Origin: Caldilineaceae bacterium | GTDB taxonomy: Bacteria > Chloroflexota > Anaerolineae > Caldilineales > Caldilineaceae | Reading direction: 5' to 3' | DNA length: 64,000 bases | Assembly: GCA_022823185.1 (NCBI GenBank) | Contig: JAJDXQ010000046.1 | Location: forward strand, 124,001 to 188,000 | Shown here: one piece after another, positions 9,865 through 19,341 of the stretch | Layout of the letters: every line of letters begins with the position of its first letter | Numbering within the stretch: the stretch's first letter is position 1 | Translations under genes and position numbers: made by a program | The notes under the pieces: generated by a model | The model's database searches: none | What the model was told of the DNA's origin: nothing | The model's input: the letters and a program-made list of their open reading frames with translations, nothing else

Positions 9865-11262
9865 TTACACAAGCCAGGCGACGAAGTAACTGGCCAGGCC
9901 GAGAAAGATCGTAAATCCCAGGATGTCGGTGGATGCCGTCACCATCATACTGGATCCGAATGCTGGGTCGACTCCGAAACGGCGCAGCGTCATGGGGACG
10001 AGAACGCCGACCACGGCTGCCACAAGAAAGTTCCCCAGCATGGCTGTGCCGATCACGGCGCTCAGGATCGGGTTGCCCAGCCAGATAAAGATGACGCCAG
10101 CCACCAGCGCGCCGAGCGCCAGGCCGTGCAGAATGCCGACGCCGAGTTCGTGCCGAAAGACTGCCCAGAAGTCCTTCAGGTCGATCTGTCCCAGCGCCAG
10201 GGAGCGTACAATGATCGTCATCGACTGGTTGCCGGCGTTGCCGCCCTGGGCCGCGACAACCGGCATCAGCGCAGCAAGGATAGCCACCGCGGCAATTGTG
10301 CCGGCAAACTGGGCCACAACCGTGGACGAGATGAGCGCCGTGCCAAGATTGACTACCAGCCAGGGCATCCGCGCGCGGACCGCCTGCGGAAGAGGGCTGA
10401 AAACCACCGCCTCTTCATTGACCTGGGCCAGGCGGTAGATGTCCTCCGTGGCCTCTTCCTCAAGAACGTCGACCACGTCATCCACGGTAACGATACCCAG
10501 CAGCCGCCCTTCTTCATCAACGATCGGCACCGCGAGGAGATTGTAGCGCGCGAGGATGCGGGCCACCTCTTCCTGATCGGCGTCTGCCGGGGCGGTCAAT
10601 ACCTCCTCATCCATGATCTCGTCAAGTCGCGCATCCGGTTCGGCCAGGAGGAGCGCCCGCAGGCTGACGATTCCCACGAGCCGCCCCTGGCCGACCTGGC
10701 CTGGCGCCGCTTCCACCGGGACTGTGGAGCCGCCGCCGTCGAGGACGTACAGGTAGTAGAGGTCGTGCGCGTCTTCGTAATGTTTCCGGAGAAACCGCAT
10801 GGCCTGGCCGGCTGTCATGTGCCGTTGCAGCATGTGACGGGGAGAATTCATGATCCCCCCTGCGCTGTCTTCCGGGTACGCCAGCAGAGGCGCGACCCCG
10901 GCCGCGGCCTCCATTTCGGTCAGGATTTCCTCTGTCGTCCTTTCGTCCAACTCGCCGATCAGATCGGCGGCCATGTCCGGTTCCATCTCATCGAGGACGT
11001 CAGCCAGTTCGGAAACCGTCAATCCACTGACGACCTCCACCATCTCCTCTTCGTCCAACTCTTCCAGAACATCGGCCACTTCCTCCCATGGCAGTTCCTG
11101 CATTACGAGGTTCTGCGCTTCAGCGGGGATTCGATAGAGAATCTCTGAGCTGTCCGCCGGATGCAAGCGGCGGAGGATGTCAACGACCGCGCCGGTGTCG
11201 CCTCGGTCCAACAGCGACTCGACTCTATCCAGCAGTTTATCGACGGCTACGGGCGCAACCAT
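9865..11262 (-). CDS. mgtE: Magnesium transporter MgtE
   Basis: A 465-aa MgtE-family Mg2+ channel in the cytoplasmic membrane. Domain order is standard: an acidic N-domain (residues ~1-130, with [16 protein letters not shown]), two CBS domains (~135-255, including [20 protein letters not shown]), a connecting helix, then five transmembrane helices (~285-465). The family pore signature is readable as [20 protein letters not shown] (~338-357). The acidic N and CBS domains sense intracellular Mg2+ and close the channel in known MgtE proteins. GGAG lies 6 nt upstream of the ATG at 11262. It follows the E1-alpha gene on the same strand after ~220 bp and is probably its own unit. Confidence 0.96.
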   Translation of the reverse strand: MVAPVAVDKLLDRVESLLDRGDTGAVVDILRRLHPADSSEILYRIPAEAQNLVMQELPWEEVADVLEELDEEEMVEVVSGLTVSELADVLDEMEPDMAADLIGELDERTTEEILTEMEAAAGVAPLLAYPEDSAGGIMNSPRHMLQRHMTAGQAMRFLRKHYEDAHDLYYLYVLDGGGSTVPVEAAPGQVGQGRLVGIVSLRALLLAEPDARLDEIMDEEVLTAPADADQEEVARILARYNLLAVPIVDEEGRLLGIVTVDDVVDVLEEEATEDIYRLAQVNEEAVVFSPLPQAVRARMPWLVVNLGTALISSTVVAQFAGTIAAVAILAALMPVVAAQGGNAGNQSMTIIVRSLALGQIDLKDFWAVFRHELGVGILHGLALGALVAGVIFIWLGNPILSAVIGTAMLGNFLVAAVVGVLVPMTLRRFGVDPAFGSSMMVTASTDILGFTIFLGLASYFVAWLV

Positions 11263-11483
11263 AGGTTACTCCAATTTGGCGCCGCTTTCCTTTTGCGCGG
11301 CTGGGCCGGAAGACCTGCTTCTGCCTTCTGGATGCGGGAGAGCTCTGCAAGGGCTCTAAAGAGAAACGCCGACCGTGACTCGGCCGGCGAAGGGCAGCCC
11401 TAAGGTGCGTACAAAGCCAGAGAAAAGCTCTGTGGAAAAAGGAGGGGTTCTCGCGCAGTTGCGCTTCCCTGTTTGCGCCTGAT

Positions 11484-12452
11484 TTACGGCGCGAATATGC
11501 CATCCTCAACGGTTTCCGGTTGGGGATAGGGGCTGGCCTCGGCAAATTCGATTGCGTCTTCGATCTCGATCGCGGCTCGCTGGCGGACTTCGTCAAGTTC
11601 GTCCATATCCGCCACCTTCTCGGCAAGCAGTTTCGACTCGTAGCGTGCCACAGGGTCTTTCTTCTCCCATTCGGCCAGCAGCTCGCGCGGCACATATTCG
11701 GCGCCGTCATGGATAGCGTGCCCCATCATGCGCATGGTTTTGGCCTCGATCAGCGAAGGGCCGCCGCCGTGCCTGGCCCGTTCAACCGCAACGCACGTTG
11801 CCTGATAGACGGCTTCAACGTCGTTTCCGTCGACAATGACGCTCGGCATGTTGTAGCCGGCCGCGCGGTCGGCGATGTCCTCGATGGGGATCGAATCCGA
11901 TACATGGGTGGAGTAGGCGTACTGATTGTTCTCCACGATCAACACATACGGGGCATTGTAGAGGCCAGCCATGTTGAGCGTTTCGTGCCACAGCCCTGCG
12001 CTACTGCCGCCGTCGCCGACGTAGGTCATCGCGACGCGTGCTTCATTGCGCAGTTTCAGGGTCATGGCAACGCCCAATGTGATCGGCATTGACATGGGGA
12101 TGTGGCTGATATAGCCTACGATTCCCAGACTCAAGTCTCCCATCCCGTGAATGTTGGCGTCGCGGCCGCCGGAGACACCTGTTGCTTTGCCAAGGAGATT
12201 GCCGAAGACGCGGCGCGGGGAAAGGCCGCGCAGAAAGTAGGCCCCAATGTCGCGGTGCATCGGAGCGATAATGTCCTCCGGCGCCAGGGCGTAGGCTGAG
12301 CCAACGCTGACGGCCTCATGACCTCGTTCGCTGAATGTCCCGCCCAAGCCCCGGCCCTGTTTCCACAGATTGACCATGCCTTCGTCAAAGGTCCGGGTCA
12401 AAACCATCCAGTAGAATAACTCCAGCTTCTGCTCATGGGTCAGCGCCGCCAT
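11484..12452 (-). CDS. Thiamine pyrophosphate-dependent dehydrogenase E1 alpha subunit (PDH/acetoin/BCKDH type)
   Basis: A 322-aa E1 alpha subunit of a 2-oxo acid or acetoin dehydrogenase complex. The frame extends to 12572, but AGGGGGA sits 6 nt upstream of the ATG at 12452, which fixes the start. Motifs: SERGHEAVSVG (~41-51), MHRDIGAYFLRG (~65-76), and the TPP/Mg2+ motif from GDG at 146-148 to NN at 175-176. GHAIHDGAEY follows in the phosphorylation-loop region. E1 alpha works only as an alpha2beta2 heterotetramer with an E1 beta chain, then E2 and E3. None of these is adjacent here (mgtE follows, cmk precedes), so the partner must be elsewhere. The acetoin-type enzyme is equally possible; substrate is not decidable from this chain. 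Confidence 0.88.
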   Translation of the reverse strand: MAALTHEQKLELFYWMVLTRTFDEGMVNLWKQGRGLGGTFSERGHEAVSVGSAYALAPEDIIAPMHRDIGAYFLRGLSPRRVFGNLLGKATGVSGGRDANIHGMGDLSLGIVGYISHIPMSMPITLGVAMTLKLRNEARVAMTYVGDGGSSAGLWHETLNMAGLYNAPYVLIVENNQYAYSTHVSDSIPIEDIADRAAGYNMPSVIVDGNDVEAVYQATCVAVERARHGGGPSLIEAKTMRMMGHAIHDGAEYVPRELLAEWEKKDPVARYESKLLAEKVADMDELDEVRQRAAIEIEDAIEFAEASPYPQPETVEDGIFAP

Positions 12453-12813
12453 GACCATTCCCCCTATGCGCTGAATTCCGCAACCGGTCGTTCGCGACCG
12501 TCCGTCGATTCCGCTTGCAATCATATCACAATCTGGTGTCGGTTGCAGCGACTGCACGCGAGAGGGCGCCATCCAAGTTAGGGGCTTTCTGCTGTCTGGA
12601 CGGGGATTTGGACGGGGAATTGGGGGGATTCTTGGGATTAGGGGGATGGGTTGGTGCTTGGACGGGTGATTGGGGGTTGGGCTCAGCTATGGGGTCTATG
12701 GTTCGTGGCCGGCCGCGGCGACGCGCGGCATGGCAGTTCCGCGCTCGTCTGCGGGGCGTGAGCAATCGTGTCCAATGCCGGCCCGGCAACCGTGTCGGAA
12801 TTGGCATAGGGAC
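12453..12813. other. Intergenic region upstream of E1 alpha
   Basis: A 361-bp gap between cmk and the E1 alpha gene. It holds an extended -10-like element for the minus strand (complement of 12520-12528, TGATATGAT). A perfect 6-bp hairpin with a 4-nt loop lies at 12485-12500 (CGGTCG/CGACCG) in the predicted 5' leader, and a striking G-rich tract lies at 12602-12683. Open frames across the G-rich tract are low-complexity and are not called. Confidence 0.4.
12602..12683 (+). other. G-tract cluster, potential G-quadruplex
   Basis: The plus strand has at least nine runs of three or more G within about 80 bases. A core GGGG-N4-GGGGGG-N6-GGG-N4-GGGGG-N2-GGG fits the canonical intramolecular quadruplex pattern with loops of 2-6 nt. 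It lies upstream of the minus-strand E1 alpha gene, so the G-rich strand is the template strand for that transcript. Composition is unlike the surrounding DNA. Confidence 0.6.
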
Positions 12814-13545
12814 TCATTCATCTGGGGAGGATGGTGTCACGCCAAGACGGGCCGTTGTGAGGGCGAGGATCTGTTCGACCACCTCTTCGACAGTTAATCC
12901 AAGAGTCTGGATCTGAACGGCATCTTCGGCTGGCCGCAGCGGAGCGACCGCGCGGTGACTGTCCGTCCGGTCCCGGACCCGCATGTCCTCCAGGATTTTG
13001 TTGAAGTCGGCTTCCCTCCCCCGCTCGACGAGCTCGCGCAAGCGGCGGCGCGCCCGCTCCTCTAGCGGCGCCTGCAAGTAGATCTTGAGCGGAGCCTCCG
13101 GAAGCAGGACAGTCCCAACGTCGCGGCCAACCATAACGACGCCCGCCTTGCCCGCGGCTCCTGAGCCGTAAGCCAAGCCGACACCGCGCTGCTTGCGTGT
13201 CAACTCCCGCCGGACCCGGGCATTGGCGGCCACCACGGAGACGATGCTGTCGACTCGGGTACTGCGTATTTCCCAGGTGACGTCCGCCTGGCCGACCAGG
13301 ATAGTTGCCTGGCGGCCATCGGAGAGATCGCTGGCAGGGGCGTCGACTTCGATGCGCAACTGTTCGGCAAGACGGCCAACCGCTTCGTCGTCCGCGCTAT
13401 TGATGCCCTGTTCCAAGACGGCCCAGGCGACTGCACGATACATGACCCCTGTATCGAAGAAGACAAAGCCCAGGCGCCGGCCGACGCGGTAGCCAACGGT
13501 GCTCTTGCCCGAAGCGGCCGGTCCGTCGATCGCGATGGCGTTCAC
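12814..13545 (-). CDS. cmk: Cytidylate kinase
   Basis: A 243-aa (d)CMP kinase transferring phosphate from ATP to CMP/dCMP in pyrimidine nucleotide synthesis. The start is GTG at 13545. IAIDGPAASGKSTVG (residues 4-18) holds the P-loop. FFDTGVMYRAVAW (~29-41) is the CMP-binding segment with the conserved Asp-Thr-Gly and Tyr-Arg. GRDVGTVLLPEA (~147-158) and the Arg-rich lid region (ARRRLREL) follow. Length is somewhat above the usual ~225 aa because of a C-terminal tail. It lies 154 bp downstream of the rluB-type gene on the same strand, a gene pairing common in many bacteria. Confidence 0.95.
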   Translation of the reverse strand: MNAIAIDGPAASGKSTVGYRVGRRLGFVFFDTGVMYRAVAWAVLEQGINSADDEAVGRLAEQLRIEVDAPASDLSDGRQATILVGQADVTWEIRSTRVDSIVSVVAANARVRRELTRKQRGVGLAYGSGAAGKAGVVMVGRDVGTVLLPEAPLKIYLQAPLEERARRRLRELVERGREADFNKILEDMRVRDRTDSHRAVAPLRPAEDAVQIQTLGLTVEEVVEQILALTTARLGVTPSSPDE

Positions 13546-13699
13546 GGCCCGGTCACTGCGCTGAGGATCGCCATCCAGAGTGAGCCGCTCTGCTCGGTCT
13601 TGGAACCTGTAGAAAGGGGACGCCGGTGTTCACGGGACGAATGACGTTGTCGGCGTTTACTGAGTGCTCGGTGCATGTTGGGGACCCGTCACGCGATGG

Positions 13700-14605
13700 T
13701 CAATGTCTTCGCCCTTGCCCGCGCGGGGGTGTGCGGCGCCTTGCGCGCGTGCGGTCAGTCTTCCTGGTCTGTCGCGTCACTTGTGGGCGTCTGCGTTTGC
13801 CCCGGTCAACCATGTCTTTGAGGGCGAAGACCTCACCGGAGGTCAGAGGCCTGGCCATACCGGGTTCAAGTCCTTCCAATGTCAGGGGGCCGATCGACCA
13901 CCGAATCAGCCTTCTCAACTCGATGCCCACAGCCGCGGCCATGTGCCGAATCTGGCGCTTCTTTCCCTCCCGCAGAACGATTCGCAACCAGACACCCTTA
14001 TCCGGTGGCGTCGATTTCCAGCCGTCGGCAGGGGTGGCCGCGAAAGACCGGCTTCCCTTGTCAAGCGTTAACCTTTCCGGTATCCCATCGGCGACTTCGA
14101 CGCGGGCGGGGGCTGTCCGGCCGCTTTCCAAGTCTATCCCTTCACGCAGACGGACGAGAGCGTCGGCGGAAGGGCGTTTCGCTACCAGTACGAAATAGGT
14201 TTTGGGATGCTCAAAGCGAGGGTGGGTCAGCCTGTTGGTCAAGGCGCCGTCGTCGGTCAAGAGCACAAGGCCTTCGCTGTTGAGGTCAAGCCGGCCAACC
14301 GGAAAGACGCGGCCAACGCCGCCAGGGAGCAGATGCGCGACCGTCCTGCGACCGCGCCTGTCCCCGCCAATGTCGCTGAGTACGCCGCGCGGCTTGTAGA
14401 CTCGGTAGTAGATGTTGCTGCGGGAAACAGGAATAGGGCTGCCGTCGACAGCGATCGAGACCTTGGCCGGATCCACTTTGGTTCCCAACTCTGTGATTAC
14501 CCTGCCGTCAACCCGGACGCGGCCAGCAGCAATGAGAGATTCGCAGGCTCTCCGGCTGGCAACGCCGGCCGCAGCCAGCACCTTTTGCAGACGCTCTTCT
14601 GTCAT
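13700..14605 (-). CDS. rluB: Pseudouridine synthase, RsuA/RluB family (23S rRNA)
   Basis: A 301-aa rRNA pseudouridine synthase. An N-terminal S4 RNA-binding domain (residues ~3-60: RLQKVLAAAGVASRRACESL) precedes the catalytic domain. The catalytic Asp is in GRLDLNSEGLVLLTDDGAL (~103-121), and the family segments YRVYKPRGVLSD and EGKKRQIRHM are both present. The last ~35 residues are a very basic Arg-rich tail (RARRRTPPRGQGRRH), likely extra RNA contact. RluB would isomerise a uridine in domain V of 23S rRNA; the RluE/RluF/RsuA alternatives cannot be excluded by eye. It sits between dacA and cmk on the same strand. Confidence 0.9.
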   Translation of the reverse strand: MTEERLQKVLAAAGVASRRACESLIAAGRVRVDGRVITELGTKVDPAKVSIAVDGSPIPVSRSNIYYRVYKPRGVLSDIGGDRRGRRTVAHLLPGGVGRVFPVGRLDLNSEGLVLLTDDGALTNRLTHPRFEHPKTYFVLVAKRPSADALVRLREGIDLESGRTAPARVEVADGIPERLTLDKGSRSFAATPADGWKSTPPDKGVWLRIVLREGKKRQIRHMAAAVGIELRRLIRWSIGPLTLEGLEPGMARPLTSGEVFALKDMVDRGKRRRPQVTRQTRKTDRTRARRRTPPRGQGRRH

Positions 14606-14672
14606 GTGACCCCCACGTGCGCTAAAGGCGACAGCCCAAATGGGGAACAGCCGCTCTGAGATCTACCATCTG

Positions 14673-15827
14673 TCACTGGACAAATAGCCGCTGAGTCGCA
14701 ATCACGGCCTCGCCCAAGCGCCACTCCAGAATGCCTGCAGGCATTCCGGTAGTCCACAGCCCTGAAGGAGGAGGTTCGAGGCGTCGAAAGACCTGCAGTT
14801 CCTGGCGTTCCCATCCTGCAAGCAGGGCATCGAAGAAGGCGCCGGCTTCGAGCGCGGCTGGATCGACATTGATGCCGTCGGCATACAGAAACCAGCGATT
14901 GCCGTCCTCATCGAAGACCCGGTCCAAGGCTGTAGGACGCTGGGGCAGACGCAAAGGAACCCAACTGTAGTTGCCCTGTACAGCCTGCAAAACTGCTCGC
15001 ATGTCGTGGTACCGGTCCACGCTGCCGAGAATGACCGCGAAGAGTTGATGTCCGTTCTGTTCCATGCCGATGATCAGAGACTGTCCGCTCTCGAGCGTCG
15101 TCCCGGTCTTGACTCCATTCACGCCGGGGTAGGAGCCGAGAAGACGATTCGTCGTTCGAAGTTGATGGTTGCCAATGGTCGTCTCCGCCGTCCCTACAAT
15201 CTCGCGAAAGAGAGTGTACTCCCACAGTAGAGTGACCAGTTTCAACAGGTCCTGGGCGCTGCTTCTTTGGCCTTCGGCGTCGAACCCATTGGGATTGCGG
15301 AACTGGGTCCCGTGCATGCCCAGCTCGCCGGCCCGCCGGTTCATATTGTGGACGAATTCGTCAACGTATCCAGAATGATGGCGGGCCAAGGCCATGGCCG
15401 CGTCATTTCCGCTTGGGATCAGGAGACCGCGCAACAGCTCCTCGACACGCAACTCCTCTCCCGCGCGCAGTCCCATGACGGCCCCGCCAACAAGATCCTC
15501 GCGCTGAACTGTAACCCTCTCCGAGAGCCTGTCCTGTTCGATGACCAGCAATGCAGTCATCAGTTTCGCCAGGCTCGCCGGCGAAACCGGAAGGCGCCCC
15601 GCCTTTTCCATTAGCTCGCGGCCGCTGTCGACATCGTACACAATGACAGATGCGGCGCTGACTCCAGCAGGGGGCACCGTGGCCACCTGGATTTGGCGTA
15701 ACTGGCCAACGGTGAAACGCTGGGTCGGGCCAACGTCTCGATCGACGATTGTTGGGGGGCCAAAACCGCACAGGAAGAGCGAGATAAGGCTAAACAGAGC
15801 CACAGCGCGAAGCGCGCGGCAGGCCAT
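14673..15827 (-). CDS. dacA: D-alanyl-D-alanine carboxypeptidase (peptidase S11)
   Basis: A 384-aa penicillin-binding carboxypeptidase that trims the terminal D-Ala of peptidoglycan stem peptides outside the membrane. The frame is open to 15902, but the ATG at 15827 directly precedes a signal peptide (MACRALRAVALFSLISLFLC), so I use it. Active-site motifs in order: SLAK (Ser ~85, Lys ~88), SGN (in IPSGNDAAMALARHH) and KTG (in NGVKTGTTLESGQSLI). A C-terminal beta-rich region after ~residue 285 corresponds to the non-catalytic PBP5-like domain. The Cys in FLCGF is not a good lipobox. It is likely co-oriented or co-transcribed with rluB and cmk downstream. Confidence 0.92.
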   Translation of the reverse strand: MACRALRAVALFSLISLFLCGFGPPTIVDRDVGPTQRFTVGQLRQIQVATVPPAGVSAASVIVYDVDSGRELMEKAGRLPVSPASLAKLMTALLVIEQDRLSERVTVQREDLVGGAVMGLRAGEELRVEELLRGLLIPSGNDAAMALARHHSGYVDEFVHNMNRRAGELGMHGTQFRNPNGFDAEGQRSSAQDLLKLVTLLWEYTLFREIVGTAETTIGNHQLRTTNRLLGSYPGVNGVKTGTTLESGQSLIIGMEQNGHQLFAVILGSVDRYHDMRAVLQAVQGNYSWVPLRLPQRPTALDRVFDEDGNRWFLYADGINVDPAALEAGAFFDALLAGWERQELQVFRRLEPPPSGLWTTGMPAGILEWRLGEAVIATQRLFVQ

Positions 15828-16148
15828 TTTGTTTTCGGCAGCGGGAAGAAAGCGAGCGTCGCTGCCCAGACTGTATCGAATCCCGGCTGTGCCGACTGTC
15901 ATTTTGGGAGTCCGTCGCTACGGTTGGATCCAGCCCTGAAGCATGGCAAAGGCTGCGGCCGGCAAGGGCTAACCTATTGGAACGGTGCTGAACTGACGGA
16001 GGACGAGTTTGGGCAAAGGCGAGAAATCAGGCGACGCAAAGGGTAGGCCGACGCCGGACCTCGCTATTCTGGGGAGGAAGACCCGACAAGCTGTGCATAT
16101 GCGACAGAGGCGCCTGGAGCGTCACCGCGCATACCGTGGTCGTCAGAA
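15828..16148. other. Intergenic region between secF and dacA
   Basis: A 321-bp gap downstream of secF and upstream of dacA (both minus strand). I see no convincing gene, RNA or strong terminator in it. The part next to 15827 should hold the dacA promoter. Confidence 0.4.
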
Positions 16149-17096
16149 CTATGCCGCTGCCGTCTGCTCCCTGGCCCTTACCGGCTTCCTCGCCCTGGCG
16201 AAGAGCGATCCTTCCTCCCAGGCAACGACGAGAGGCGTGGCGGTAAATATGGAGCTGTATGTACCAGAAACCAGGCCGACGATCAGGGTGGCCATGAAGA
16301 TGCGCAGCGTGCTTCCGCCAAAGAACAGGATGGCCGCAAGCACCAGGAGCGCCGTTACCTGGGTGGCGATTGAGCGCTGAGCCGTCTCTATGATGCTCCG
16401 GTTGGCAACGGTCGCCAGCGGTTCACCGCGGTGGCGGCGCAGGTTTTCCCGGATTCTGTCGAAGATCACGATTGTGTCGTTGACGCTGAAGCCGATTACA
16501 GTCAGAGTTGCGGTCAGGAAGAGGGCGTCCAGCTCCCAGCCGGCGACCAGGTTCATAATCGACAGAAACGATACTGTGATCAAGACGTCATGCACGAGGG
16601 CAACGATGGCGGCGACTCCGTAGCGGAACGGGTGAGAAACTTCCCGGAACGCCAAGGCAATGTATGCCAGAATCAGCACAGAGGCGGCGATCACCGCGAG
16701 CAAAGCGGCCTGGCTTACCTCCGCGCCGATGGCCGGTCCGATGCTTCGGTAGAGGCGTTCGTCAAATGCGCCGAAGCGTTCGACGATTGCTTGTTCGATC
16801 ACCTCTTTCTGCGCCATATCGATATTCTTGAATTTGACCTGAACGGTGCGATCATCGTCCACATGGAAAGCCTTGGTGTCGGTGAACCCGGCTTCCACAA
16901 AAACGCCGCCCAGTTCTGTCGGGGCCACCGGCTCTTCGAAACGCATCTCCCACTGCGTTCCGCCCGTATAGTCGATACTCAGGGGCAGGAGTCCGCCAGT
17001 TAAGGAGAGATTCCAGAGCACGAAGAGAATGCCTGGCAGAATTCCAAGCAGCGAAATCAGAAACCAGAGCCTTCGACGTTCGACTAAACGATACAT
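16149..17096 (-). CDS. secF: Protein translocase subunit SecF
   Basis: A 315-aa membrane protein that with SecD uses the proton-motive force to pull preproteins through SecYEG. One N-terminal helix ([20 protein letters not shown], ~10-29) is followed by a periplasmic domain with the family [12 protein letters not shown] segment (~42-53). Five helices then form the RND-like bundle, with [19 protein letters not shown] (~165) and [20 protein letters not shown] (~208) carrying the conserved Asp residues. It follows secD on the same strand with a 118-bp spacer. Length is normal for a bacterial SecF. Confidence 0.96.
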   Translation of the reverse strand: MYRLVERRRLWFLISLLGILPGILFVLWNLSLTGGLLPLSIDYTGGTQWEMRFEEPVAPTELGGVFVEAGFTDTKAFHVDDDRTVQVKFKNIDMAQKEVIEQAIVERFGAFDERLYRSIGPAIGAEVSQAALLAVIAASVLILAYIALAFREVSHPFRYGVAAIVALVHDVLITVSFLSIMNLVAGWELDALFLTATLTVIGFSVNDTIVIFDRIRENLRRHRGEPLATVANRSIIETAQRSIATQVTALLVLAAILFFGGSTLRIFMATLIVGLVSGTYSSIFTATPLVVAWEEGSLFARARKPVRAREQTAAA

Positions 17097-17214
17097 AAGT
17101 TATTCTTTCCCATTTCTGCCGACACCTGTGTGGTCCGGGAACGCATCCAACACTGACTGCGCTCTGAGACTGTCCTTTCAGGTCGATGCGACAACGCAAT
17201 ATTTGCCCGGGCCG

Positions 17215-18615
17215 CTAATAGCCCAGCAACCCGCGACTGCCCAATAGCCTTTCTCCCTGCTGAGAGAGAAAACTGCGCATGAACGTGCGCGTGACAAATA
17301 CGGCTGTGAACATGGACAGCAACACGCCGACGGATAGTGTGATGGCGAAACCCTTTACAACACTGGCGCCGAAGTTGTTGCCAAACCAGTAGAGGACGGC
17401 ACAAGAGATTAAGGTGGAGAGATTGCCGTCACGGATTGCGGGCCAGGCGCGGCTGAATCCCGTTTCCACGGCCAGACGCAAGGAGCGGCCGCTGCGCAGC
17501 TCCTCCTTCATGCGTTCAAAGATCAGGATGTTGGCATCTACAGCCATGCCGATCGAGAGAATAAAACCGGCGATCCCGGGCAACGTCAGGGTCACTGGCA
17601 ACAGCTTGTACGTGGCAAGGTTCAGCGTCACGTAGATGGCCAGGGCCACGGTTGCGAGAAAGCCGGGTAGACGGTAGAGCAGCACCATGAAGAGCAGCAC
17701 CAGCGCTCCGCCGACGATCCCGGCCTGCAAGCTGCGGTCAATGGAATCCTGCCCCAGGCTGGCGCCGATCGTGCGGACATCCACGACCTCAAGCGGAACC
17801 GGCAGGGCGCCGTAGCGCATCTGAATCGCCAGGCTTTCCGCTTCCTCCTGTGAGAAGTCACCTGTGATAACACCGTTGTCGTTAATTGCCGCGTTGATTA
17901 CAGGGGTCGAAAGTACCCGCCCATCCAGGATTATCGCCAGGACCTCGCCTATGTTGTCGCGTGTGTAGGTAAAGAAGTCGCCGCTGCTCTCGCTCTTGAG
18001 GTCAAACTGGATCTGCCAGAATGTATACTCGTCCTGTGTCGCGACGACAGCCTGCAGAATGTCGCCGGTCATGATCGTCTCGAAGGCTTCTTCAGGGTAG
18101 GGAATGGACTGGGGGGCAGCCTCTCCGGCGGCAATTGATTCCTGCAGGTCTGCGACCGCATTGGGCCGGTTGGTCGTATTGATGTAATCATCAGGTCGGA
18201 CGGGGAATCCTCCGAGGTCGACGAACTCCAGTTGGCCGGTGGAGCGGATCGTTTCGATGGCCTGGTCCGGGTTCTTGACGCCGGGCAGCTCCACAATCAT
18301 GCGGCGCTCACCCTGCAACTGAACGGTTGGCTCCGCGAGCCCCAGACCATTTACTCTTTGCTCGACGATGATTTTGGCTGAATTGAGCGCGTCCTCCGGC
18401 AGCGGCTGGTCTTCGCTGATTTCTGCCTCGAGCAAAACCTGGGTTCCGCCCTTCAGATCCAGCCCCAAGGTGAGGTCGCGGATGTCTCGCTGGGTATCCA
18501 CTCCCGGAGCCAGGCCTTCCTCCAGCCAGGCAGGATGGTCGAGAGGAAGCGCGACAAAAAGCGAGCCGGCAAAGAGGCACAGGATAATGGCTACGTAGAT
18601 ATATTGGTTCCGCAT
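17215..18615 (-). CDS. secD: Protein translocase subunit SecD
   Basis: A 466-aa partner of SecF. The N-terminal helix ([20 protein letters not shown]) is followed by the P1 periplasmic domain containing [16 protein letters not shown] (~51-66). The conserved P1 head follows, with [19 protein letters not shown] and [16 protein letters not shown]. The C-terminal RND bundle includes [40 protein letters not shown] (~357) and [18 protein letters not shown]. The ATG at 18615 has AAAGGG just upstream. The 1-kb region behind it contains no gene on this strand, so secD is probably the first gene of the secDF unit. Confidence 0.96.
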   Translation of the reverse strand: MRNQYIYVAIILCLFAGSLFVALPLDHPAWLEEGLAPGVDTQRDIRDLTLGLDLKGGTQVLLEAEISEDQPLPEDALNSAKIIVEQRVNGLGLAEPTVQLQGERRMIVELPGVKNPDQAIETIRSTGQLEFVDLGGFPVRPDDYINTTNRPNAVADLQESIAAGEAAPQSIPYPEEAFETIMTGDILQAVVATQDEYTFWQIQFDLKSESSGDFFTYTRDNIGEVLAIILDGRVLSTPVINAAINDNGVITGDFSQEEAESLAIQMRYGALPVPLEVVDVRTIGASLGQDSIDRSLQAGIVGGALVLLFMVLLYRLPGFLATVALAIYVTLNLATYKLLPVTLTLPGIAGFILSIGMAVDANILIFERMKEELRSGRSLRLAVETGFSRAWPAIRDGNLSTLISCAVLYWFGNNFGASVVKGFAITLSVGVLLSMFTAVFVTRTFMRSFLSQQGERLLGSRGLLGY

Positions 18616-19194
18616 AATGGCCCTTTACGATTACACATTTTGCGCCGCGAATCCAGTCCGGGACACTGAAGCCGTTGCCAACTTTTTTCCGGCGCCGAAG
18701 CGACAAGACTCTGGCGCCCGGCGCTTGCGGTCGCCCAATCCGCCCGGCGCCGCAGCGCCGCCGACCGTAGACTCCTCGGAAAAAAGCGGGCAGCCCATCC
18801 ATACAGGAGCGCAATCTTATTCATTATATGCAATCAGGCTAACGACTCCAAAACCGAAGCCTGTTTTTCGCTCCAACGTCTGCCACTCATGCGACCGGCA
18901 GTCCTGGAATATGTTGACCTGATCTCAAAGGCGAGGTCGAGGGGGGAGCAGACTTCGTCGGCCGAAGCAACCTATGCCACTGCCCATACCCGAGGGCGCC
19001 AAAGACGAGGGCAGTGGCGCCCGGAATCTTCCTGGCAATATATGTGGGGAAGACTGACCCATCATGGGGGTTGAGCGACTGGGCCCACTTCATCTCTCGT
19101 GGGCCTGGCCGACCGTCAGCGAACGCATGGCTGTTCAGAAGGCGGCGCGGAATATCTGGTGGGAAATGGCAGTTGTTCCCGAAGAATCCTGAGT
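18616..19194. other. Non-coding region upstream of secD with two overlapping inverted repeats
   Basis: No plausible protein gene is seen. At 18976-19022 two perfect inverted repeats share bases and cannot form together: GCCACTGCCC (18976-18985) with GGGCAGTGGC (19009-19018), and GGGCGCCA (18994-19001) with TGGCGCCC (19015-19022). The rest shows only short GC-rich palindromes, for example GGCGC/GCGCC near 18745. Confidence 0.4.
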
Positions 19195-19223
19195 TTGACA
19201 ACGCTCCGCAACTGTGAAATACT
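19195..19223 (+). promoter_or_regulatory. Sigma70-type promoter for the small RNA element
   Basis: A perfect -35 hexamer TTGACA (19195-19200), a 17-nt spacer, and AATACT (19218-19223, 4 of 6 matches to TATAAT). A start near 19230 would give a transcript of about 145 nt ending at the terminator at 19342-19376. Confidence 0.6.
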
Positions 19224-19258
19224 GGCTGCGTATCTCAAACACAAGGAGGTGATGCCCT

Positions 19259-19318
19259 ATGGATAACTGTAGTCGTAGTACTGGTCCGATAGCATCACCT
19301 CTGGAGATCGCTCTCTAA
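19259..19318 (+). CDS. 19-aa leader peptide / small protein
   Basis: ATG at 19259 to TAA at 19316-19318, encoding a 19-residue peptide (MDNCSRSTGPIASPLEIAL). The Shine-Dalgarno is exceptionally strong and ends 5 nt before the ATG. Codons 9-13 lie in the 5' arm of the 14-bp hairpin and the stop codon lies in its loop, so a translating ribosome would open both competing hairpins. There is no run of a single amino acid as in classic amino-acid attenuators, no signal peptide and no membrane helix. The role is unknown. Confidence 0.5.
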   Translation: MDNCSRSTGPIASPLEIAL

Positions 19319-19341
19319 GCGATGCTATCGGACCGGAAGCG

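Noticed and set aside
12515-12916. A 133-codon plus-strand frame through the G-rich tract
   Set aside because: The translation is a low-complexity Gly/Trp/Arg product caused by the G runs, and its end overlaps the start of cmk sequence on the other strand.
18591-18833. An 80-codon minus-strand frame overlapping the secD start
   Set aside because: It has no recognisable domain or credible ribosome-binding site and overlaps the well-supported secD start.
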